Source: Flavobacteriaceae bacterium (GTDB lineage: Bacteria > Bacteroidota > Bacteroidia > Flavobacteriales > Flavobacteriaceae). From it: a stretch of DNA of 35,073 nt. Where the stretch lies: positions 1 to 35,073 of the forward strand of contig JABDIV010000115.1 of assembly GCA_013003555.1 (NCBI GenBank). Reading direction: 5' to 3'. The notes below the pieces were generated by a model that saw only the letters and a list, made by a program, of their open reading frames with translations, did not search any database and had not been told where the DNA came from. The translations under genes and the position numbers were made by a program. This document shows, piece by piece, positions 1 through 8,299 of this stretch (within the stretch, counting starts at the first letter, position 1; every line of letters starts with the position of its first letter).

Positions 1-439
1 ACATATCCTCACTAAAATCATCATCATTCAATCGGAGGATAAACTTTGCATTTTCGAGTTCATTTTCGGTAGGGGTTCCAAAAGAACGCAAGCTATTGTA
101 ATAAAATTTGCGTCCTTTACCAATGGTTTCAATACACTCAATTAATCCAGAATATTCATAGATGATATCTTCGTATAGCTGCCGAATTTCGTCATCCTTA
201 ATACGCTCCAATCGCTGTGAAAAGAACAATCGATGAAGCTTATAACCATCAAATTTTATTTTTGGATAATGGAATTCGGGTTCATAACTATACTTTGACG
301 AGAAGAATTTCTTTTTTTCACTTTCAATATTTTGCGGATTGATATAATTAAGAAGTTCAATCTTTTTAACCAAACGATTAAGATTACTGTCAATATCAAA
401 AAGATCTTGGTATCGCTGTAGAATTTGAGGTTCAATCAT
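1..439 (-). CDS. DUF1704 / MATCAP-like (QEGLA) putative carboxypeptidase, N-terminal part
   Basis: This is the first 146 codons of a gene that runs off the left edge; the frame is open from an ATG at 439-437 to base 1. The protein begins MIEPQILQRYQDLF and continues with a charged, mostly helical region (RLFFSQRLERIKDDEIRQLYED, then GKGRKFYYNSLRSFG). I read this as the N-terminal part of the DUF1704 family, usually labelled flavohemoglobin expression-modulating QEGLA protein. That family includes the eukaryotic tubulin detyrosinase MATCAP, a metallo-carboxypeptidase. The metal-binding and QEGLA motifs would lie outside the window, so the catalytic part is not seen. The start overlaps the stop of the upstream amidohydrolase gene as ATGA, which suggests translational coupling. 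The family call is an inference from the N-terminus and gene neighbours. Confidence 0.6.
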   Translation of the reverse strand, partial: MIEPQILQRYQDLFDIDSNLNRLVKKIELLNYINPQNIESEKKKFFSSKYSYEPEFHYPKIKFDGYKLHRLFFSQRLERIKDDEIRQLYEDIIYEYSGLIECIETIGKGRKFYYNSLRSFGTPTENELENAKFILRLNDDDFSEDM

Positions 440-1272
440 TTCTTTGTTCTAAATGTGTTATAAAATTTTGTGGCATGCTCTGGGATCCTTTTTTTTAGTT
501 CATTTGCCACAGCCTCAACTACCTCGGGATAAATTATTTGATCCAGTTCATTACAATACACTTTGGCAATTTCGGTTGCCAAAACTAATGTGTTATTGAA
601 GTTTTTGGTAATAAATTTCAAGAAATAACCATTTCCCTGAAATGTATCGTTGATTTTTGAGGTGGATTTAATTTTATTTGGCAGATTCATTTCAGCCAAA
701 CTTTGTTGCCACAATTGAACCATTTCACCAAAACGCTGGTTATCGATATTACTGGTCCCTAAATTCCAGGTTGGCACTTCCCTATCCCAACGTTTCCAAT
801 TATAGCTATGCATGTCGTAAACAATACAAACACCAAATTTTGACTCCACCTTTGCAATAAGTGCGTCTACCACCCGATAAAAATTATTATGCTTAGCAAG
901 GCTCAGTTCTTTTGCATCAACGGATAATGGTTCTCTCCAGAGCTGCTTTCCCCAGGCTGTTTCAAAAACGGCCTCCTCCGGCGGACGGTTAAGATCGTAT
1001 TCGAAACGTGAATCACATCCCGCGATAAGAATTGGATGGGAGGCTACCATATTCTTGGTCTCAGGATCTTCCTCATACCAGCGGTCATAACCCGAATGCA
1101 AGCAATTCTCCCATAATTCTTTTCTGAAATGATGGCCATCATGTACGGCCCCGCAAACATAGTGCACGTAGTCTTCGATCTTGATTGTAAATGAATAATC
1201 AGGACTTACCGCATGAAAGGTTTTTTCCGCTTTAATACGATCAATTATTTGGTCAACACTCAGGCGTTCCAT
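436..1272 (-). CDS. N-formylglutamate amidohydrolase family protein
   Basis: This is a 278-residue cytoplasmic protein of the N-formylglutamate amidohydrolase (HutG-like) family, zinc enzymes that hydrolyse N-formyl-glutamate or related amides. Visible motifs are CGAVHDGHHFR (40-50), SRFEYDLNR (88-96), H128 in KHNNFY, YDMHSY (152-157, a likely metal site), GTSN (172-175) and TEI (233-235). A TTG two codons further upstream could also start the frame. I prefer the ATG at 1272 because it begins just after the stop of the preceding TerB-like gene. No histidine-degradation genes are nearby, so a role in Hut catabolism is unlikely. The neighbours (ATP-grasp ligase, DUF1704 peptidase) suggest it acts on an amide or peptide product of that unit. 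Family assignment is strong; substrate unknown. Confidence 0.85.
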   Translation of the reverse strand: MERLSVDQIIDRIKAEKTFHAVSPDYSFTIKIEDYVHYVCGAVHDGHHFRKELWENCLHSGYDRWYEEDPETKNMVASHPILIAGCDSRFEYDLNRPPEEAVFETAWGKQLWREPLSVDAKELSLAKHNNFYRVVDALIAKVESKFGVCIVYDMHSYNWKRWDREVPTWNLGTSNIDNQRFGEMVQLWQQSLAEMNLPNKIKSTSKINDTFQGNGYFLKFITKNFNNTLVLATEIAKVYCNELDQIIYPEVVEAVANELKKRIPEHATKFYNTFRTKK

Positions 1273-1274
1273 AT

Positions 1275-1604
1275 TCAATCAAGCAATCGTTTTAAAACCG
1301 TAAACATGTTGCGTTCCAGTACATCGAAATCACCATCGGAATGAAAGAGCACCATGATTTCCTTAAATAAGGCACTGAGGTCTTCTTTCTTGTAATCATG
1401 AAATTTCAATGCATCCTGAATTTTTTGAATACTTTGATAATCATTATCGTCGTCAAATTCATCATGAATACGCTGAAATGTGTTCATATCAACTTTAGAA
1501 ATGATAACATTTCGTTCGTGATTGGATTCTTTAAAATCGGAATGAGCTGCAAATAATAAAATATAAGCTATTAACTCTTCCTTCGACCAATGAACCTCAT
1601 TCAT
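1275..1604 (-). CDS. TerB-like small helical protein
   Basis: This is a 109-residue acidic, all-helical protein. Two similar acidic segments, HSDFKESNHE (21-30) and HSDGDFDVLE (88-97), each sit next to hydrophobic helices. That is the pattern of TerB/DjlA-type domains, in which paired acidic clusters bind metal. It has no signal peptide or membrane segment. It lies 2 bp after the ATP-grasp gene and 2 bp before the amidohydrolase gene, so it is clearly co-transcribed. TerB domains often accompany modification or stress systems; here it might sense metal or serve as a partner protein. The TerB relationship is moderately supported and the function is unknown. Confidence 0.65.
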   Translation of the reverse strand: MNEVHWSKEELIAYILLFAAHSDFKESNHERNVIISKVDMNTFQRIHDEFDDDNDYQSIQKIQDALKFHDYKKEDLSALFKEIMVLFHSDGDFDVLERNMFTVLKRLLD

Positions 1605-1606
1605 AA

Positions 1607-2644
1607 TTAAGCCTCTTCAACAGTTTTACGAAGTTTGATACGTCGGTCCAGGGCTTGAAGTTTATCCTGAACCTTACTTTCAATAAAATCAATAACACGT
1701 TCTTCCACCTTTATTTTTGGCTTATAAACTTTGTTGATATACGTGACGCCACCCGGCGACATGACATTTACTTCAACGAGCTTGCCACCGATAACATCGA
1801 TTCCCACAAAATAGAGTCCGTCACTGACTAATTTCGGTCCGATTTGTTTACATAGTGCTTTTTCTTCTTTGGAAAGGGTGTGCTTTTGAATGCTTCCACC
1901 GGCTGATATATTTGATCGATGATCACCTGTTCCCGGCACGCGTCGCATAGCACCGACAGGTTCTCCATTGAGCAGCAAAATACGGACATCCCCTTTATCA
2001 GCCCCTTCTATATAATCTTGAAGAATCACGTAATTAGAACTTCCGTCAGAATTGGAGATATAGAAATCCAGAAGGGAATTAATATTTCCCATTGCCGATT
2101 TTTCAATTAAAATAACACCAGATCCGCCAAATCCGTTCAAGGGTTTTAATATCATTTTATCGGCCTTAGATTCCTTGATCATGTTAACCAAATAATTCTT
2201 GTTTTTGGAAACATGGGTAGCCGGGATAATATTGCTATGACGATCACCAAAAGCGGCGGTATAAAGTTTGTTATTGGCCTCTCGCATACCCTCGAGGGAG
2301 TTAATGATAAAGACATCGTCTTTTACCGAATCAAGGAAGTTCAGCATAATGGGATCCAGTGGAGGATTCGCCCTGAAAAAGATCACATCAAAGCCTGCAA
2401 TCGGTAACATTTCTTCCCGCAGTTCAGCCTTTTTATAAAAACTCTTTAACGATCCAGGTACTTTCTCCATACGGCCAATAACTGTTACGAAGGCACAGGT
2501 AACACTATCCCTAATCGTTAAGTTTGAGGGTGTACAGGTGGCCACGCCATGACCGCGTTTTACACATTCTTTTATCAGGGCTAAACTGGTATCATTATCG
2601 GGATCGATCTGGTCCCACGGATACATTAAAAAACAAACATTCAT
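1607..2644 (-). CDS. ATP-grasp ligase, glutathione-synthetase-like
   Basis: This is a 345-residue ATP-grasp enzyme that resembles prokaryotic glutathione synthetase and RimK-like ligases. The N-terminal pre-ATP-grasp domain begins MNVCFLMYPWDQIDPDNDTS and contains FRANPPLD (90-97). The ATP-binding part shows ILKPLNG (165-171) and the glycine-rich loop GFGGSG (171-176). Metal ligands appear in GIDVIGGKLVEVNVMSPGG as D283, E291 and N293. Such enzymes join a carboxylate to an amine using ATP. It is the first gene of a tight four-gene unit. Databases commonly call this family glutathione synthetase, but no gamma-glutamylcysteine ligase is present here and the same window carries bshA for bacillithiol. 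A different carboxylate-amine product is therefore quite possible. Fold is secure; substrate is not. Confidence 0.85.
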   Translation of the reverse strand: MNVCFLMYPWDQIDPDNDTSLALIKECVKRGHGVATCTPSNLTIRDSVTCAFVTVIGRMEKVPGSLKSFYKKAELREEMLPIAGFDVIFFRANPPLDPIMLNFLDSVKDDVFIINSLEGMREANNKLYTAAFGDRHSNIIPATHVSKNKNYLVNMIKESKADKMILKPLNGFGGSGVILIEKSAMGNINSLLDFYISNSDGSSNYVILQDYIEGADKGDVRILLLNGEPVGAMRRVPGTGDHRSNISAGGSIQKHTLSKEEKALCKQIGPKLVSDGLYFVGIDVIGGKLVEVNVMSPGGVTYINKVYKPKIKVEERVIDFIESKVQDKLQALDRRIKLRKTVEEA

Positions 2645-2686
2645 AGTTCAATAAAATGAATTCTGATTCAATTAAAAGTAGAAAAA

Positions 2687-4012
2687 TTATTTTACTTCTT
2701 CGTAATGATCATCCCATTGCTTTGGCTTGGGCTTCCCGAGTTTCCCAACCGATTTCGCCACGATCATGGAAACAGACGCATCACCAGTGACATTGATCAC
2801 GGTTCTGCACATATCAAGTGGACGATCAACAGCAAAGATCAAAGCTAATCCGATGGCAAGCTTGTCTGCCGGAAAACCAATCGATTCGAGTACGATAACC
2901 AACATGACCATACCGGCACCGGGAACAGCGGCGCTCCCAATTGAGGCCAGTAAAGCGGTCAGTACAATTGTTAGCTGGTCACCTAGTGTAAGATCAAATC
3001 CCAACGCCTGCGATATAAATACAGCGGCTACAGCCTGATATAAACTTGTACCGTCCATATTGATAGTTGCTCCTACCGGAAGTACAAAACTCGATACTTC
3101 CTTATCAACCCCGATATGTTCTTCAACACGCTCCATGGTGACAGGTAAGGTCGCCGCGCTACTGCTTGTTGAAAATGCAAGGAGCTGGGCCGGACTGATC
3201 TCCTTAAGGAACCAAAATGGGTTCTTTTTGGTAATGGTCGCTACTACGATCATATAAAAAACGATCATAAGTAAGAGTCCGACTATGACAACGATTGAGT
3301 AATATAACAACGCATATAAGAGATCTGGATCTCCTGAAGATGCCACAACATTTGCCAATAGAGCAAATACAGCATAAGGAGCTGTTAGCATTATTAGATC
3401 AACCATTTTAAGGACGACCTCATTCAAGGAATCGAAGAAATCCTTTAGCGGTTTAGCGCTTTTCTCACCTATGAGTAACATAGAGATCCCGAGAAATATG
3501 GCAAAGAAAATAACCTGGAGCATCAACTTGTTGTCACTCATGGCCGACATGGCATTTTCGGGAACCATATCCTCGATAAACTGCAATGGACCGCTATCCT
3601 TTTGCCTGGTCGCCTCGGATATTTTCGATTGAACAGCATTCTCAGTCGCATAAGTTTCGGTTAATTTTGCTATGGTCTCATCTGAAACACCATCACCTGG
3701 TTGGAGTGTATTGACAAGCAATAAACCTATGGTAATAGCCACGATCGTGGTACATACGTAAATGATGATCGTACGAAGACCGATATTTGCGAATTTGGAA
3801 ATATCTTTTAAGTCGGAGATTCCTTTAATCAAAGAAGCCAGGATTAAAGGTATGGCTATAAGTTTTAACAACTTAACGAAGATTGTTCCAAACGGATTAA
3901 TCCAATCTTCGATAATCTTCGGGCCTCCACTCACTTGTAACATGATAAAGCCAAATACAACACCGAGCACCATGCCGATTAATATTTTCCAGTGTAATGC
4001 GAGTTTTTTCAT
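2687..4012 (-). CDS. Dicarboxylate/amino acid:cation symporter (DAACS/GltP family)
   Basis: This is a 441-residue inner-membrane transporter of the DAACS (SLC1-like) family. It shows hydrophobic segments along its length, the serine-rich hairpin STSSSAATLP (281-290), the NMDGT motif (318-322) and the last-helix signature DRPLDMCRTVINVTGD (396-411). D400 and R403 match the aspartate and arginine that bind the amino group and side-chain carboxylate in acidic amino-acid transporters. Glutamate, aspartate or a C4-dicarboxylate is therefore the likely substrate, driven by Na+ or H+. The insert at about 104-140 between early helices is typical of bacterial members. It starts 6 bp after aroC and is followed by a 42-bp gap before the ATP-grasp gene. 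It may supply an acidic amino acid to that unit, but this is only suggested by position. Confidence 0.9.
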   Translation of the reverse strand: MKKLALHWKILIGMVLGVVFGFIMLQVSGGPKIIEDWINPFGTIFVKLLKLIAIPLILASLIKGISDLKDISKFANIGLRTIIIYVCTTIVAITIGLLLVNTLQPGDGVSDETIAKLTETYATENAVQSKISEATRQKDSGPLQFIEDMVPENAMSAMSDNKLMLQVIFFAIFLGISMLLIGEKSAKPLKDFFDSLNEVVLKMVDLIMLTAPYAVFALLANVVASSGDPDLLYALLYYSIVVIVGLLLMIVFYMIVVATITKKNPFWFLKEISPAQLLAFSTSSSAATLPVTMERVEEHIGVDKEVSSFVLPVGATINMDGTSLYQAVAAVFISQALGFDLTLGDQLTIVLTALLASIGSAAVPGAGMVMLVIVLESIGFPADKLAIGLALIFAVDRPLDMCRTVINVTGDASVSMIVAKSVGKLGKPKPKQWDDHYEEVK

Positions 4013-4018
4013 AAAGAA

Positions 4019-5083
4019 TTATTGTTTTGAGATCTTGTTCAATAAATAGAAATCGGCCATAACCAGGGCCGCCATTGCTTCGACAATAGGCACAGCTCGG
4101 GGAACAACACAAGGATCATGTCTGCCCTTTCCTTTTATCTCTGTAGACTCCCCTTTCTCATTTATTGTATCCTGTTTGCGCATTATTGTTGCCACAGGCT
4201 TAAACGCAACCTTAAAATATATATCCATGCCATTACTAATACCACCTTGAATACCACCGCTTAAATTGGTGCTCGTGGTGCCATCTTCATTAAAACTGTC
4301 ATTATGCGCACTGCCCCTCATTTTGGTTCCTTTAAAACCACTTCCGTATTCAAAACCCTTGACGGCATTTATCGATAACATAGCTTTCCCGAGCTCGGCG
4401 TGTAATTTATCAAAAACGGGTTCACCTAGTCCGACCGGGACATTTTGAATAACACAACTGATTATCCCGCCAATTGTATCGCCTTCTTTTTTGATGGCTT
4501 CGATCTTTTCTATCATCTTTGAAGCTGTTTCAGGATCAGGACAGCGAACCATATTCGATTCGATCAGATTTAAATCTAATTCCTGATAACTTTTAACTAA
4601 GGCGATTTCCCCAACGGAAGATGTGTAGGCATGTATAGATAGTTCGTTCAGCATTTGTCTTGCCAGGGAGCCTGCAACAACACGACATGCCGTTTCACGG
4701 GCAGAGCTGCGACCGCCTCCCCTGTAGTCTCGAATCCCATATTTTTCCTGGTAGGTGAAATCGGCGTGGCTTGGTCGGTAAACATCTTTTATATGTGAAT
4801 AATCCTTTGATCGCTGGTCGGCATTCTGTATTACAAATCCAATTGGTGTTCCGGTTGAAGTGTTTTCAAAGATCCCGGAAAGGAACTCAACCTGGTCGGG
4901 CTCTTTGCGCTGGGTCACGATCTTCGATTGCCCTGGACGTCGTCTGTTCAGGTCATTTTGAACAGCTTCAAGATCAAGGGAGATTCCTGCCGGGAAGCCA
5001 TCAATTATACCTCCAATTGCCTTACCATGAGATTCGCCGAAAGTAGTTAACTTAAAAAGAGTTCCGAAGGTATTACCAGCCAT
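4019..5083 (-). CDS. aroC: Chorismate synthase
   Basis: This is a full-length 354-residue chorismate synthase, which converts 5-enolpyruvylshikimate-3-phosphate to chorismate using reduced flavin, the last step of the shikimate pathway. The start [10 protein letters not shown], the signature GESHGKAIG (16-24), [14 protein letters not shown] and [12 protein letters not shown] are all intact. The C-terminus is that of a complete enzyme. It is the first gene of the leftward run and is followed 6 bp later by the symporter gene. A TATTTTTG sequence on the minus strand at 5133-5126 fits the flavobacterial -7 box, but I see no matching TTG upstream, so the promoter is uncertain. No other aromatic pathway genes are in the window. 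Confidence 0.97.
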   Translation of the reverse strand: MAGNTFGTLFKLTTFGESHGKAIGGIIDGFPAGISLDLEAVQNDLNRRRPGQSKIVTQRKEPDQVEFLSGIFENTSTGTPIGFVIQNADQRSKDYSHIKDVYRPSHADFTYQEKYGIRDYRGGGRSSARETACRVVAGSLARQMLNELSIHAYTSSVGEIALVKSYQELDLNLIESNMVRCPDPETASKMIEKIEAIKKEGDTIGGIISCVIQNVPVGLGEPVFDKLHAELGKAMLSINAVKGFEYGSGFKGTKMRGSAHNDSFNEDGTTSTNLSGGIQGGISNGMDIYFKVAFKPVATIMRKQDTINEKGESTEIKGKGRHDPCVVPRAVPIVEAMAALVMADFYLLNKISKQ

Positions 5084-5266
5084 TTATAAATATTTGATGC
5101 TAAAGTAGTTTGAATATTAGAGAAACAAAAATATGCGTAAGTATTAGTTTATGCTTGTTAAAGAATTTCATAACTATTAATTAACCCACTATTGACGGTT
5201 ACTTAATTTACCCTTGACCTTCAATTAACAATCACTTCAGATATTTGTAATCCAATCTATTTTGCC

Positions 5267-6103
5267 TTGCGCCTAAAACGAAAAATTGAAGTTGTAGTTA
5301 TTTCAGATGTCCATCTGGGCACCCATGGCTGTAATGCCAGTGAACTGCTCACCTATTTAAACAGTATAGCACCTAAAAAATTGGTTTTAAATGGTGATAT
5401 AATAGATATTTGGCAATTTAATAAGCGTTATTTCCCGGCAGCCCACTTAAAGGTTCTAAAAAAGATCATCGACATGGCCGCAGCAGGTACCGAAGTCATA
5501 TATGTAACCGGTAATCATGATGAATTGCTTCGAAAATTCAACGACACTCATATCGGAAATATCTCAATAGTAAATAAAGTAGTTCTAGAACTCGATGGAA
5601 AAAGAGCATGGATTTTTCATGGTGACATTTTTGATATCGCTATTCAGAAGGCTAAATGGTTAGCCAAACTCGGTGGCTATGGATATGATATTTTGATTCT
5701 GATCAATCGTTTTGTGAATTGGTGGCTGGTTAAACTCGGTCGAGATCGTCTTTCTGTTTCTAAAATGATTAAAAATAAAGTAAAGAAAGCCATAAAACAT
5801 ATTCATGATTTTGAAACGGTGAGTTCTGAGTTGGCAATTGAAAAAGGATTCGATTATGTAATATGTGGCCATATTCATCAACCAAAAATGGAAGTTAAGG
5901 AGACTACAAACGGATCGACAACTTATCTAAATTCGGGGGATTGGATTGAAAATCTCACAGCACTTGAATATCAATTTAAACGATGGAAGATATACCATTA
6001 TAACGCCGATAAATTAATGCCATTTTACCCTGATGATGAACCGGTTGATCTTTCCAGGAATCATTTGGTCGCGGCACTTATGGTAGTCGATCCCAAAAAA
6101 TAA
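5267..6103 (+). CDS. LpxH-like UDP-2,3-diacylglucosamine diphosphatase (metallophosphoesterase)
   Basis: This is a 278-residue calcineurin-type metallophosphoesterase with the two-metal motifs SDVH (13-16), GDIID (43-47), GNHDE (82-86), HGD (118-120) and CGHIHQP near residue 215. Members of this group cleave UDP-2,3-diacylglucosamine to lipid X in lipid A synthesis at the inner face of the inner membrane. The start must be TTG at 5267: an in-frame TAA lies six codons upstream, there is no ATG or GTG before the first catalytic motif, and MRLKRKIEVVVISDVHLG is a natural N-terminus. It is divergent from aroC across a 183-bp gap. Bacteroidota often carry more than one member, so the exact substrate is inferred from the family. 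Confidence 0.8.
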   Translation: MRLKRKIEVVVISDVHLGTHGCNASELLTYLNSIAPKKLVLNGDIIDIWQFNKRYFPAAHLKVLKKIIDMAAAGTEVIYVTGNHDELLRKFNDTHIGNISIVNKVVLELDGKRAWIFHGDIFDIAIQKAKWLAKLGGYGYDILILINRFVNWWLVKLGRDRLSVSKMIKNKVKKAIKHIHDFETVSSELAIEKGFDYVICGHIHQPKMEVKETTNGSTTYLNSGDWIENLTALEYQFKRWKIYHYNADKLMPFYPDDEPVDLSRNHLVAALMVVDPKK

Positions 6104-6159
6104 GGAATTCTAGAAAAATAAATGCATCCGGTAATATATCACACAATTATTATCGGTTA

Positions 6160-6207
6160 TTCTCGTTAAAATTCTTGTTAACAAAATGATTGGATTTTTC
6201 TTGTTAA
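6160..6207. repeat. Three copies of TTCTYGTTAA upstream of an outer-membrane protein gene
   Basis: The ten-base element TTCTTGTTAA occurs at 6172-6181 and 6198-6207, and a copy with one change (TTCTCGTTAA) at 6160-6169. Copy starts are 12 and 26 bases apart. The middle copy is embedded in the perfect palindrome TTGTTAACAA (6175-6184). The cluster lies 53-100 bp before the ATG of the barrel protein gene at 6260, a position suited to transcription-factor binding. I could not find a clear TAnnTTTG box nearby. A regulatory role is inferred from repetition and placement; the AT-rich composition makes chance similarity possible. Confidence 0.35.
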
Positions 6208-6259
6208 GCGATGATTAATTCAATTATTTTACATCTTTATTAAATCAAAAAACATCATT

Positions 6260-6793
6260 ATGAAAAGACTAGATCAGAACGATCAACCAAAAAAAGGATG
6301 GCTTAAATCATATACTTTAATAGCACTTTCTCTCGCGGTTTTTGCAATTGCTAACGTATCGTATGGCCAAAGTATTTCGAATCATGCCATCGGTCTGCGA
6401 TTGGGAGACAGCGACGGTTTTGGAGCTGAAATCTCTTATCAATTGGGAATTGGGGATAATAACCGATTGGAATTCGGACTCGGATGGCGTGATGGAAGCG
6501 ATTACAATGCTATTCGCGCTATTGGTCTGTACCAATGGGTATGGAATCTTGATGGTAATTTCAATTGGTACGCCGGAGTTGGTGGTGGATTTGCATCATA
6601 TAGTATCGACAATCTTCCTGCGGGGTCTGATGATTCGGATACGGCTCTTTTGGCCGCCGGGGATATCGGTATCGAATATGATTTTAATATTCCTCTTTTG
6701 ATTTCTTTAGACTTCAGACCGGAGATCGGATTCGGGGACTTTAATGATGATCTTGATTTTGATATCGCCCTGGGTATTCGGTATCAATTCTAA
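6260..6793 (+). CDS. Small outer-membrane beta-barrel protein (hypothetical)
   Basis: This 177-residue protein has an N-terminal signal sequence: a basic stretch to about residue 16, a hydrophobic core (SYTLIALSLAVFAIANVS) and a likely cleavage after VSYGQ. The rest alternates short amphipathic strands rich in Gly and aromatics (GLRLGDSDGFGAEISYQLGIG, FGLGWRDGS, WYAGVGGGFASY, LDFRPEIGFGDF) and ends in IRYQF. A terminal Phe on the last strand is typical of outer-membrane barrels. The length fits a small eight-strand barrel. It is a single-gene unit with repeated elements upstream and a strong terminator right after it. I cannot assign a named family or ligand. Confidence 0.7.
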   Translation: MKRLDQNDQPKKGWLKSYTLIALSLAVFAIANVSYGQSISNHAIGLRLGDSDGFGAEISYQLGIGDNNRLEFGLGWRDGSDYNAIRAIGLYQWVWNLDGNFNWYAGVGGGFASYSIDNLPAGSDDSDTALLAAGDIGIEYDFNIPLLISLDFRPEIGFGDFNDDLDFDIALGIRYQF

Positions 6794-6814
6794 TGGTACT
6801 ATAAATGACTAAGG

Positions 6815-6840
6815 AGCCACCTCGAACGGGTGGCTTTTTT
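6815..6840 (+). terminator. Rho-independent terminator
   Basis: The inverted repeat AGCCACC (6815-6821) and GGTGGCT (6829-6835) encloses a seven-base loop and is followed directly by a T run (6835-6841). It sits 22 bp after the stop of the barrel protein gene and is a canonical intrinsic terminator for it. The T run touches the stop codon of the converging GH109-like gene. On the opposite strand the hairpin is not followed by a T run, so it works best for the plus strand. Confidence 0.9.
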
Positions 6841-8249
6841 TATATTATATCACGCAATACATCACAACGGCGTGCTTCTTTCCAACTACCACCTGTAAAA
6901 TCGGGGACCGGAATGGACATGCTTGAATTGGCCACCGACAGTTCCGAAAGCGGTGTTATAGCACTCCACAGTATGCCATCATAAACATTGATATCCAATG
7001 GCAGCCCCAGATTCAAGCAGCGAATCAACCTGTAGATCATAACAAAGTCCATACCGCCATGACCAACCGCATTGGCATCAATCTGGTCTCTTAATTTCTT
7101 CCACAAGGGGTGGTCATAACGTTCTCTGTAGGATTTATACTCCGTTTCATCTAGCCATCTATGACCCCATTTTAACTCGTCATCACCAACATATAACCTC
7201 GAAGGATATCCCTGATGGACCGCTTTTGTTCCGGTTACGGTATTGAGCCTGGAGTAAGGCCTACCGGTATGTACATCAAATTGAAGCATAATCGACCGTC
7301 CGTTTTTTGTTCGGATTAAAGTCGTATTCATATCGCCACATTCAAAGCCTTTGAATTTGCTGTTCACCGCGGCCGCTGCTTCACTTAAACTTTGTTCTTT
7401 TGAACTCATCGATACCAGGTAATCAAAATTATCACCACGTCCTATGTCCATATAAAAACTGACCGGTCCGAGCCCATGGGTTGTATAAAAGTTGCCATTA
7501 CGTGTTTGATGATGCTTAATTCGCCACTGATTCTCATAATAGGTATCGTGAAGCATATGCATGCGAAGATCATGAATATAAGCCCCTTCGGCATGATTAA
7601 GATCTCCAAACACACCTTGATCAATCATATTAAGGATCCATAATTCCTCACCATTAAAACAACAATTTTCCATCATCATACAATGGCGTTTGGTCCGCTC
7701 AGCGGTTTCAATAATGGTCCAGCAATCAGACATGGTATATGCAATAGGCACCTCGCAGGCCACATGCTTGCCTTGTTCCATCCCATAAACCGACATTTCA
7801 GTATGATATTTCCAGGGTGTGCAAATGATGAGCAAATCGATATCATCACGCTCAGCCACTTTTTTCCATTCATGTTCACCGCCGGAATAAAGATCGGCCT
7901 TGTGTTCCTGAATGGATTTTAAATAGGTGTTATTCTCCTGTAGTTTTTCTTCCTTTAAATCACATAGTGCTCGAATTTCAGCATGTCCGTTGGCCACCAA
8001 ATAATTGAACATTTGTATAAGAACACTGCCTCGATTTCCCATCCCGATCATACCAATTCGAACGGTTTTAATTGCTGGTGTTGCAAAATCAACCAGCGCA
8101 CCCGATACCTGGCCTGGTTTGAGTTGAGCCTGGATAGCCTCTTGAAGCGATTCGGTTTCATCCTTGGTTTTACAGCCGATTAATGCTGGCGAAACCCCAA
8201 GAAATAAAGCGGCTGCAGAGCCAATTCGGAGAAAATCTTTTCTATTCAT
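6840..8249 (-). CDS. GH109-like Gfo/Idh/MocA oxidoreductase-fold glycosidase, putative lipoprotein
   Basis: This is a 469-residue Gfo/Idh/MocA-fold protein with the marks of glycoside hydrolase family 109, which uses bound NAD+ to cleave alpha-N-acetylgalactosamine linkages by an oxidation-elimination mechanism. The NAD-binding loop is GMIGMGNRGS (66-75). Later motifs are CEVPIAYTMSDCW (165-177), THGLGPVSFYMDIGRGD (257-273) and GHGGMDF (397-403); the last two are typical of GH109. The N-terminus MNRKDFLRIG is Tat-like but lacks a true twin arginine. ALIGC (22-26) is a possible lipobox, so the protein may be a lipoprotein. It follows bshA by about 50 bp on the same strand. The exact sugar is not certain, as GH109-like proteins in Bacteroidota are diverse. 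Confidence 0.8.
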   Translation of the reverse strand: MNRKDFLRIGSAAALFLGVSPALIGCKTKDETESLQEAIQAQLKPGQVSGALVDFATPAIKTVRIGMIGMGNRGSVLIQMFNYLVANGHAEIRALCDLKEEKLQENNTYLKSIQEHKADLYSGGEHEWKKVAERDDIDLLIICTPWKYHTEMSVYGMEQGKHVACEVPIAYTMSDCWTIIETAERTKRHCMMMENCCFNGEELWILNMIDQGVFGDLNHAEGAYIHDLRMHMLHDTYYENQWRIKHHQTRNGNFYTTHGLGPVSFYMDIGRGDNFDYLVSMSSKEQSLSEAAAAVNSKFKGFECGDMNTTLIRTKNGRSIMLQFDVHTGRPYSRLNTVTGTKAVHQGYPSRLYVGDDELKWGHRWLDETEYKSYRERYDHPLWKKLRDQIDANAVGHGGMDFVMIYRLIRCLNLGLPLDINVYDGILWSAITPLSELSVANSSMSIPVPDFTGGSWKEARRCDVLRDII

Positions 8250-8299
8250 AATATGGGATTATTTGAACAGAAAGGTAAATAAATTAAATAAATCTGAAA

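Noticed and set aside
5126..5133. TATTTTTG on the minus strand as the aroC promoter
   Set aside because: The -7 match is good, but no TTG lies 17-23 bases upstream, so I did not list it as a feature.
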